This document shows, piece by piece, positions 58,490 to 64,000 of a stretch of DNA of 64,000 nt. The notes beneath the pieces are model-generated. The model was not told where the DNA came from, searched no databases, and saw only the letters and a list, made by a program, of their open reading frames with translations. A program made the position numbers and the translations under genes. Each line of letters opens with the position of its first letter. Within the stretch, counting starts at the first letter, position 1. Source of the stretch: Marinobacterium alkalitolerans (GTDB lineage: Bacteria; Pseudomonadota; Gammaproteobacteria; Pseudomonadales; Balneatricaceae). The stretch covers positions 62,001-126,000 of the forward strand of contig NZ_JACVEW010000002.1 of NCBI RefSeq assembly GCF_017776525.1, written 5' to 3'.

Positions 58490-59665
58490 ATGAGCGATAA
58501 CATCAGCAACAAGGCTGCCATCGTTGGCCTTGGCGCCACCGAATTTTCCAAGAACTCCGGCCGAACCGAGCTGCGCCTGGCGATGGAAGCCACTCTGGCT
58601 GCGCTGGAAGATGCCGGTATCGATCCGTCCGAAGTGGATGGCTTCAGCAGCTACTCCGTGGACAAGGTGCCCGAGTACGAGATCGCCCGCCTGCTGGGTT
58701 GCAAGGACGTGAAGTTCTTCTCTCAGATCCCGCATGGTGGCGGTGCCGCCTGTGCGCCGATCATGCACGCGGCCATGGCCGTGGCCACCGGTGTCGCCAA
58801 GACCGTGGTGGTCTACCGTGCCATGAACGAGCGTTCCTGGTACCGCTTTGGCACCGGCAGCTACGGCTTTGCCGACACCCCGATCTTCGAGAACGTGAAC
58901 TACGGCTGGTACATGCCGCACGGTTTTCATACCCCGGCGGCCTGGGTCGGCATGTTTGCCCAGCGTTATATGCACACCTACGGCGCTACCTCGGAAGATT
59001 TCGGCCGTGTGGCGGTGGCAGTGCGTGATTTCGCGGCCACCAACCCCAACGCCTTCTTCTACGAAAAGCCGATCACGCTGGAAGACCACCAGAACTCACG
59101 CTGGATCTGTGAGCCGCTGCACCTGCTGGACTGCTGTCAGGAATCCGACGGCGCCGTGGCCATGGTGATCACCAGCGCCGAGCGTGCCAGAGACATGAAG
59201 CAGAAGCCGGTCATGATCAAGGCCGGCTCCCAGGGCATCGCCGATGGCCAGCAGATCATGACCTCCTACTACCGAGAAGACATCACCGGCCTGCCGGAGA
59301 TGGGTGTCGTTGCCCGTGAGCTGTACCGTCAATCCGGCCTGACACCGGATGATATCCATACCGCGGTGATCTACGACCACTTCACGCCGTTCGTGCTGCC
59401 GCAGCTGGAAGAGTTCGGTTTTGCCAAGCGGGGCGAGGCCAAGGACTTTATCCGCGCCGGGCATCATGCCCGTGGCGGCAAGCTGCCGATCAACACCCAC
59501 GGCGGTCAGCTGGGTGAAGCCTATATCCATGGCATGAACGGGGTGGCCGAGGGCGTGCGCCAGGTGCGCGGCAGCTCCGTCAACCAGGTGGATGATGTGG
59601 AAAACGTACTGGTCACCGCCGGCACTGGCGTGCCGACCAGCGGTCTGATTCTGAGCGCAAGCTAA
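58490..59665 (+). CDS. ltp2: Thiolase-fold steroid side-chain aldolase (Ltp2/Sal-like)
   Basis: 391 residues, GGAGGAG RBS. Closely follows Ltp2: AAIVGLGATEFSKNSGRTELRLA, the GGGAACAPIMHAAMAVATGV region and VYRAMNERSWYRFG. The active site has Tyr in VIYDHFTPF in place of thiolase Cys/His chemistry, consistent with retro-aldol cleavage. It breaks the 17-(1-hydroxy) side-chain CoA ester to a 17-ketosteroid and propionyl-CoA, or an aldehyde plus acetyl-CoA for C24 substrates. Needs the DUF35 domain of ChsH2. Seventeen bases after chsH1. Confidence 0.92.
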   Translation: MSDNISNKAAIVGLGATEFSKNSGRTELRLAMEATLAALEDAGIDPSEVDGFSSYSVDKVPEYEIARLLGCKDVKFFSQIPHGGGAACAPIMHAAMAVATGVAKTVVVYRAMNERSWYRFGTGSYGFADTPIFENVNYGWYMPHGFHTPAAWVGMFAQRYMHTYGATSEDFGRVAVAVRDFAATNPNAFFYEKPITLEDHQNSRWICEPLHLLDCCQESDGAVAMVITSAERARDMKQKPVMIKAGSQGIADGQQIMTSYYREDITGLPEMGVVARELYRQSGLTPDDIHTAVIYDHFTPFVLPQLEEFGFAKRGEAKDFIRAGHHARGGKLPINTHGGQLGEAYIHGMNGVAEGVRQVRGSSVNQVDDVENVLVTAGTGVPTSGLILSAS

Positions 59666-59674
59666 GGAGGTCAC

Positions 59675-60841
59675 ATGTTTGTCGATCTGACACCCGAGCA
59701 GCGTGCGCTGCGAGTGAAAATCCGTGATTACTTCACCAGCCTGATGACCCCGGAGCTGCGCAGCTCCCTGCGCGGCAAGGAAGGCGGTGACGAGTTCCGC
59801 AACACCATTCGCCAGATGGGCAAGGACGGCTGGCTGGCCGTGGGCTGGCCCAAGGAGCATGGCGGTCAGGGCTATGCCGCTACCGAGCAGCTGATCTTCT
59901 TTGAAGAAGCCAACATCGCCGGCGCACCGCTGCCGTTCGTGACGATCAGCACCGTGGGACCTGCCTTGATGGAATTCGGTACCGAACTGCAAAAGGAAAA
60001 GTTCCTGCCGGGGATCGCCAATGGCGAGATCAACTTTGCCATCGGCTACTCCGAGCCGGATGCCGGCTCCGATCTGGCCATGCTCAAGACCAGCGCCCGT
60101 GTGGAAGCGGACCACTTTGTCGTCAACGGCAACAAGCTCTGGACCTCCGGTGCGGAGTCGGCCGACTATGTCTGGCTGGCGGCACGTACCGATCCGGATC
60201 TGCCCCGTCACAAGGGCGTATCGATCCTGATCGTGGATACTCAGGATCCGGGTTTCTCCCATACGGTCATCCCGACCTGTTCCAACCCGACCGCGGCGAC
60301 CTACTATGACAACGTCAAGGTGCCCCGCGACATGCTGGTGGGCGAACTGAATGGCGGCTGGAAGCTGATTACCTCCCAGCTCAACCATGAGCGCCTGGGG
60401 CTTGGCTCCTGGTCCGACAAGGTGGTGGGGCTGTTCAAGCGTGTCTACCTCTGGGCCAAGACAAAAGATGAGAACGGACGCTGTGCCATGGACAAGGCCT
60501 GGGTGCGCTCCGCTTTGGCGGAATGTTACTCGCGTCTGGAAGCGATGCGGCTGATCAATTTCCGCATTGCGGCTGACCTGGAAGCGGGGCAGATGGATGT
60601 GGCGCTGGCGTCCATCACCAAGGTATACGGTTCGGAGTCGGCCATCGAAATTCTGCGCCGTTTGGTGGACGTGGTGGGTGCCAACGGTATGATCCGTGAA
60701 GGCTCTGCGGCTTCCCTGTTAATGGGCGAGCTGGAATACGAGGTGCGTGCATCAGTCACCTTGACCTTCGGTGGCGGCACCAACGAGATTCAGCGTGAGT
60801 TGATCGCCCAGTTCGGTCTGGGCATGCCACGCGGTCGCTGA
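59675..60841 (+). CDS. chsE2: Acyl-CoA dehydrogenase alpha-type subunit (ChsE2/FadE29-like)
   Basis: 388 residues, similar to FadE29 throughout: MFVDLTPEQRALRVKIRDYF, VGWPKEHGGQGY, IGYSEPDAGSDLAMLKT, SILIVDTQDPG, and TFGGGTNEIQRELIAQFGLG. Partner of ChsE1. AAGGAGG RBS, nine bases after ltp2. Confidence 0.9.
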   Translation: MFVDLTPEQRALRVKIRDYFTSLMTPELRSSLRGKEGGDEFRNTIRQMGKDGWLAVGWPKEHGGQGYAATEQLIFFEEANIAGAPLPFVTISTVGPALMEFGTELQKEKFLPGIANGEINFAIGYSEPDAGSDLAMLKTSARVEADHFVVNGNKLWTSGAESADYVWLAARTDPDLPRHKGVSILIVDTQDPGFSHTVIPTCSNPTAATYYDNVKVPRDMLVGELNGGWKLITSQLNHERLGLGSWSDKVVGLFKRVYLWAKTKDENGRCAMDKAWVRSALAECYSRLEAMRLINFRIAADLEAGQMDVALASITKVYGSESAIEILRRLVDVVGANGMIREGSAASLLMGELEYEVRASVTLTFGGGTNEIQRELIAQFGLGMPRGR

Positions 60842-60864
60842 GCCTGCACGAGGAGATAACAACA

Positions 60865-62073
60865 ATGAGTGCAATTGAAACCTTTCGCGCCGAGACCCGC
60901 GCCTGGCTGGAGGCCAACTGTCCCGAGTCGCTGCGCGGTCCGGCGGCAGCCGGTGAGCTGGTCTGGGGCGGCTCCAGCGTCGAGTTCGCGACTGAAGATC
61001 AGCGCCTCTGGTTTGAGCGCATGCGTGACAAGGGCTGGTTCTGCCCGGACTGGCCCACGGCCTATGGCGGTGGTGGCCTGAGTCCCGAAGAGGACGCGGT
61101 ACTGCAGCAGGAGCTGAAGCGCCTCAAGTGCCGCCCGCCGCAGATCAATCTGGGGATCTGGATGCTGGGGCCGGTGCTGCTGGAGTTCGGCACCGAGGAA
61201 CAGAAACAGCGTTTGCTGACGCCCATGGCGCGCGGTGAGGTGCGCTGGTGTCAGGGCTTCAGCGAACCCAACGCGGGCTCCGATCTGGCCAATATCCGCA
61301 CCGCAGCGGTCGATGCGGGCGATCATTTCGTGGTCAACGGCAGCAAAATCTGGACCTCCTACGGCGACAAGTCCGACTGGATGTACTGTCTGGTGCGCAC
61401 TGACAACAGCAGCGGCAAGAAGCAGGAAGGCATCAGCCTGGTGGTGCTGGACATGCATGCCGAAGGCGTGGAAGCGCGCCCGATCGACCTGATCAGCGGC
61501 AAGTCCACTTTCTGCGAAGTGTTCTTCGACAATGTGAAGGTTCCCAAGGAAAACCTGATCGGGCCACTGAATGGCGGCTGGACACTGGCCAAGCGGCTGC
61601 TGCAACACGAGCGCAGTGCCATGTCCAAGTTTGGCGAATTCAGCCTGCCGACCCATTTTGACCTGATGAGCATTCTGGGTGACTACCTGCCACAGGCCGA
61701 GACTCCGTCGGATATTGCCCTGCGTGCCCGGGCGCAGGCCGCGGCACTGGATGAGCACGCCTACAACCTGACCGTGCAGCGCATGGGCCAGCAGGCACGT
61801 GCCGGTCAGGATGTGAGCGGCATTGCTGCCATCATGAAGCTGGTGCACAGCGAGCAGGAAAAGCAGAAGTTTGAACTGCTGGTGGATGTGATGGGGCATC
61901 GCGCCCTGGGCTGGGATGGCGACGAATTCAGTGAACAGGAGCTGGCGATCAGCAAGGCCTGGCTGCTCAGCTACACCCAGACCATTGCGGGTGGTTCGTC
62001 TGAAGTGCAGCTGAACGTGATTGCCAAGCGGGTGCTGAACCTGCCGGATGCCCCCAAAGGAGGTGCCAAATGA
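60865..62073 (+). CDS. Acyl-CoA dehydrogenase alpha-type subunit of pair C
   Basis: 402 residues. WFCPDWPTAYGGGG, GFSEPNAGSDLANIRT, SKIWTSYGDKSDW and the C-terminal AGGSSEVQLNVIAKRVL are FadE26-like. Catalytic Glu absent from the Y-E-G-T position. It overlaps the following ACAD gene by four bases, like pair A, so the two should form one heterotetramer. GAGGAG RBS followed by ATAACAACA before the ATG. Confidence 0.86.
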   Translation: MSAIETFRAETRAWLEANCPESLRGPAAAGELVWGGSSVEFATEDQRLWFERMRDKGWFCPDWPTAYGGGGLSPEEDAVLQQELKRLKCRPPQINLGIWMLGPVLLEFGTEEQKQRLLTPMARGEVRWCQGFSEPNAGSDLANIRTAAVDAGDHFVVNGSKIWTSYGDKSDWMYCLVRTDNSSGKKQEGISLVVLDMHAEGVEARPIDLISGKSTFCEVFFDNVKVPKENLIGPLNGGWTLAKRLLQHERSAMSKFGEFSLPTHFDLMSILGDYLPQAETPSDIALRARAQAAALDEHAYNLTVQRMGQQARAGQDVSGIAAIMKLVHSEQEKQKFELLVDVMGHRALGWDGDEFSEQELAISKAWLLSYTQTIAGGSSEVQLNVIAKRVLNLPDAPKGGAK

Positions 62074-63203
62074 GCCTGATCTACAACGAAGAGCAGCGCA
62101 TGCTGCTGGACACGGCGCAGGAGTTCTTTGCCGAACGCAGCCCCGTTGCATCACTGCGCGCACTGCGTGACAGCGGCGATGAGCTGGGCTTTGAACCGGC
62201 AGTCTGGCAGGAGATGACCGAGTTGGGCTGGAGTGCCATCCCTTTTCCCGAAAGCCTCGGCGGTCTTGAGTTCGGGTATACCGGCATGGGGGCCGTATTC
62301 GAGTCGGCGGGGCGTCATCTGAGTGCCTCGCCGCTGCTCTCGTCCATCGTGCTCTGCGGCTCCATTCTGGAGCTGGGGGGCAGCGAAGCGCAGCAGTCCC
62401 GATGGCTGGCCGAACTGATTGCAGGCAGCAAACGCCTGGCGCTGGCGGTGGATGAGGGCGCCCGTCATGATCCTGCCCGCATCAGCCTGAGTGCCGTGCG
62501 TACCGATACCGGTTTTCAGCTGGATGGGGACAAGGTAATGGTCGTCGACGGCTTGCAGGCCGACGGCTGGATCGTCGCGGCACGCACCGGTGAGGCCGAT
62601 GATGCCCTGAGCCTGTTCATCGTGCCAGCAGGTACGCCGGGCGTTGAGCTTAAACGTCAGAACCTGATCGACTCGCGCAACACGGCTCGCCTGTGCCTGC
62701 AGCATGTTCAGGTCGGACCGGAGCAGTTGATCGGTGAGCTGGACCGGGGGGCGCAGGTACTGGAGCAGGCGCTGGATCGGGGGCGAGCCTGTATCGCTGC
62801 CGAGCTGCAGGGGGCCTGTGAAGCACTGTTTCAGACCACGCTGGAATACCTGCGAACCCGTGTGCAGTTCGACGTGCCCATCGGCTCGTTCCAGGCGCTG
62901 CAGCACCGTGCGGCCTGGATGCATGTCGAGCTTGAACTGGCACGCTCCAGCCTGATGGCTGCACTGGACGCGATCGACTCCGGTAGTGATCAGGCACCGC
63001 GCCTGGTGAGTCTGGCCAAGTGGAAAGTGGGCCAGATGGCCGACAAGGTCAGCAGCGAGTCGATCCAGATGCACGGAGGCATCGGGGTGACCGACGAGCT
63101 GGACGTGGGCCTCTATTTCAAGCGGATTCGTGTCCTGCAGGCGCTGCTGGGTGATGCGGATTATCACCTTGAACGTGCAGCCTCCCTGCTGGACGCTGCC
63201 TGA
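62070..63203 (+). CDS. Acyl-CoA dehydrogenase beta-type subunit of pair C
   Basis: 377 residues. MSLIYNEEQRMLLDTAQEFF, IPFPESLGGLEFGYTGMG, LRTRVQFDVPIGSFQALQHRAAW and MHGGIGVTDELDVGLYFKRIR mark the fold. Lacks the Y-E-G-T Glu. Last gene of the chs operon. With pair A and ChsE1-ChsE2 it gives the window three separate heteromeric ACADs, enough to handle successive side-chain lengths. Confidence 0.86.
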   Translation: MSLIYNEEQRMLLDTAQEFFAERSPVASLRALRDSGDELGFEPAVWQEMTELGWSAIPFPESLGGLEFGYTGMGAVFESAGRHLSASPLLSSIVLCGSILELGGSEAQQSRWLAELIAGSKRLALAVDEGARHDPARISLSAVRTDTGFQLDGDKVMVVDGLQADGWIVAARTGEADDALSLFIVPAGTPGVELKRQNLIDSRNTARLCLQHVQVGPEQLIGELDRGAQVLEQALDRGRACIAAELQGACEALFQTTLEYLRTRVQFDVPIGSFQALQHRAAWMHVELELARSSLMAALDAIDSGSDQAPRLVSLAKWKVGQMADKVSSESIQMHGGIGVTDELDVGLYFKRIRVLQALLGDADYHLERAASLLDAA

Positions 63204-63209
63204 CCCTTT

Positions 63210-63233
63210 GGCAGGGGGCCTCCGCCCTCTGCC
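63210..63233 (+). terminator. Weak hairpin after the chs operon
   Basis: GGCAGGGGG can pair imperfectly with CCCTCTGCC around a six-base loop; the bases after it are C/T-rich rather than a U-tract. The rest of 63204-63309 is noncoding with nothing else I can identify. Confidence 0.4.
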
Positions 63234-63309
63234 CATTCCCTTCCTCGAACGATGAATGCGCCCTGCGCGGTCCTGCGTATGTGCGCGGTGTAACCCATGA
63301 GAGATCGCG

Positions 63310-64000
63310 ATGAAAATAAAAACAAAATTTCTCACCCTCTCGATAGTTCCCATGATGCTGGTGGTGCTGTCCGTCATGCTGGTGGTGCAGTGGCAACTGG
63401 AGACTCTGGAGCAGAGTGAGGTCGAGATTGTCCGTCAGGAAATGATCAAAACACGCCAGCAGGAGCTGCAGAACTATATCGACATGGCGATGGGTGCCAT
63501 TCGTCCCCTGCAGCACCGTCTGGATATGCGGTACAACGAGAAGATCGCCCAGGCCAAGGAAGTGCTGAATGGCATGACTTTTGGCGAAAACGGCTTCGTG
63601 TATGGCTATGACCTGGATGGCAATATCGTCTTTCACTCCGGTAACCAGGAGATGGTCGGTAAATCGGTTATCGACCTTGAAGACCCCAATGGCGTGCCTT
63701 TTGTGCAGGAAATCATTGATACCGCGCTCGATGGGGGTGGCTTCGTGCGGTTTCACTGGCCACGCGAAGCAGGCGGTGAGCCATCGCCCCGACTGACCTA
63801 CGCCAAGGAGATCGAAGTCTGGGGCTGGGTGATCGCCACGGGCTTCTACACGGACGATATCGATGCCGAAGTGGCCCGTCGCGAGGCGAGTATTGGCCAT
63901 ACCATCAACCAGATCATGATCTGGATTCTGCTCTCGGGGCTGGTGCTGGCGCTGCTGGTCAGTGCGGTCAATCTGCTGTTGTCGCGCCGTATTCTGGGGC
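63310..64000 (+). CDS. Cache-domain membrane sensor, probable methyl-accepting chemotaxis protein (truncated by window)
   Basis: The reading frame is open from ATG 63310 to the window end (230 codons). It encodes an N-terminal transmembrane helix (TLSIVPMMLVVLSVMLVV), a periplasmic single Cache (sCache_2) domain with NGFVYGYDLDGNIVFH and YAKEIEVWGWVIATGFYTDDI, and a second transmembrane segment beginning near IMIWILLSGLVLALLV. HAMP and signalling domains would lie beyond the window, so a chemoreceptor is likely but a histidine kinase or diguanylate cyclase is not excluded. Placement after the chs operon raises the possibility of chemotaxis to steroids, but this is only inference. Confidence 0.78.
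   Translation, partial: MKIKTKFLTLSIVPMMLVVLSVMLVVQWQLETLEQSEVEIVRQEMIKTRQQELQNYIDMAMGAIRPLQHRLDMRYNEKIAQAKEVLNGMTFGENGFVYGYDLDGNIVFHSGNQEMVGKSVIDLEDPNGVPFVQEIIDTALDGGGFVRFHWPREAGGEPSPRLTYAKEIEVWGWVIATGFYTDDIDAEVARREASIGHTINQIMIWILLSGLVLALLVSAVNLLLSRRILG

Noticed and set aside
58490-59665. Conventional acetyl-CoA thiolase
   Set aside because: Residues and neighbours follow Ltp2 (aldolase) with ChsH1/ChsH2; the thiolase active-site pattern is not present.
1-64000. Mobile elements, CRISPR arrays, tRNA or rRNA genes
   Set aside because: I looked for transposase-like proteins, direct repeats with regular spacing and tRNA/rRNA signatures and found none.

Overview
The window reads as chromosomal DNA of a GC-rich, aerobic gammaproteobacterium, probably a marine Oceanospirillales/Cellvibrionales-type organism. 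That placement is an inference from gene families; no rRNA or other phylogenetic marker is present. There are no tRNAs, insertion sequences, phage genes or CRISPR arrays. Coding density is high, and strong RBSs and short overlaps make the operons easy to follow.

Region 1 (1-7.6 kb) is housekeeping or accessory: the start of a truncated gene, an ATP-grasp ligase, a complete four-subunit group 3b-type NAD(P)-linked [NiFe] hydrogenase with its maturation protease (minus strand), and a MASE1-GGDEF diguanylate cyclase. Region 2 (7.7-10.2 kb) holds a diiron ferritin-fold oxygenase-like protein and a ferredoxin-type flavin reductase. I cannot assign this pair to a known pathway.

Region 3 (10.2-63.2 kb) is a large steroid/bile-acid catabolic island. 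Hydroxysteroid dehydrogenases (3alpha-type at 11.6 kb, 3beta/17beta-type at 33.2 kb) and two ketosteroid dehydrogenase flavoproteins (29.8-33.2 kb) oxidise rings A/B. KshA (24-25 kb) with KshB (42.7 kb) is the 9alpha-hydroxylase. HsaA (41.5 kb) and HsaB (17.4 kb) hydroxylate the aromatised ring A. HsaE-HsaG-HsaF (13.8-16.6 kb) process the C6 fragment to pyruvate and propionyl-CoA. Two acyl-CoA ligases, three heteromeric acyl-CoA dehydrogenase pairs, crotonases, SDRs, ETF, ChsH1/ChsH2 hydratase and the Ltp2 aldolase (48.9-63.2 kb) degrade the side chain; an aldehyde dehydrogenase (18.6 kb) may take the released aldehyde. Two related MFS carriers plus a DUF1302/DUF1329 pair and an MMPL-type RND/YCF48 pair look like the transport machinery. 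The extradiol dioxygenase (HsaC/TesB), meta-cleavage hydrolase (HsaD/TesD), ketosteroid isomerase and C/D-ring genes are not in the window.

The main new observation is regulatory. A 16-19 bp imperfect inverted repeat, consensus TAGTCY-N4-KGACGATG, occurs in nearly every promoter region of the island (12.4, 18.4, 18.5, 23.95, 25.2, 26.7, 29.6, 41.3, 41.35, 43.8, 55.1 kb, weaker at 48.8 kb) and nowhere that I noticed outside it. A LuxR-type regulator of TeiR/TesR-like size lies inside the island at 47.6 kb and is the obvious candidate to bind it. A second recurring signal, A-rich AAC/AAT/AAG triplet runs just upstream of many RBSs, resembles Hfq/Crc catabolite-repression targets. The last gene (63.3 kb to the window end) is a truncated Cache-domain sensor, probably a chemoreceptor.
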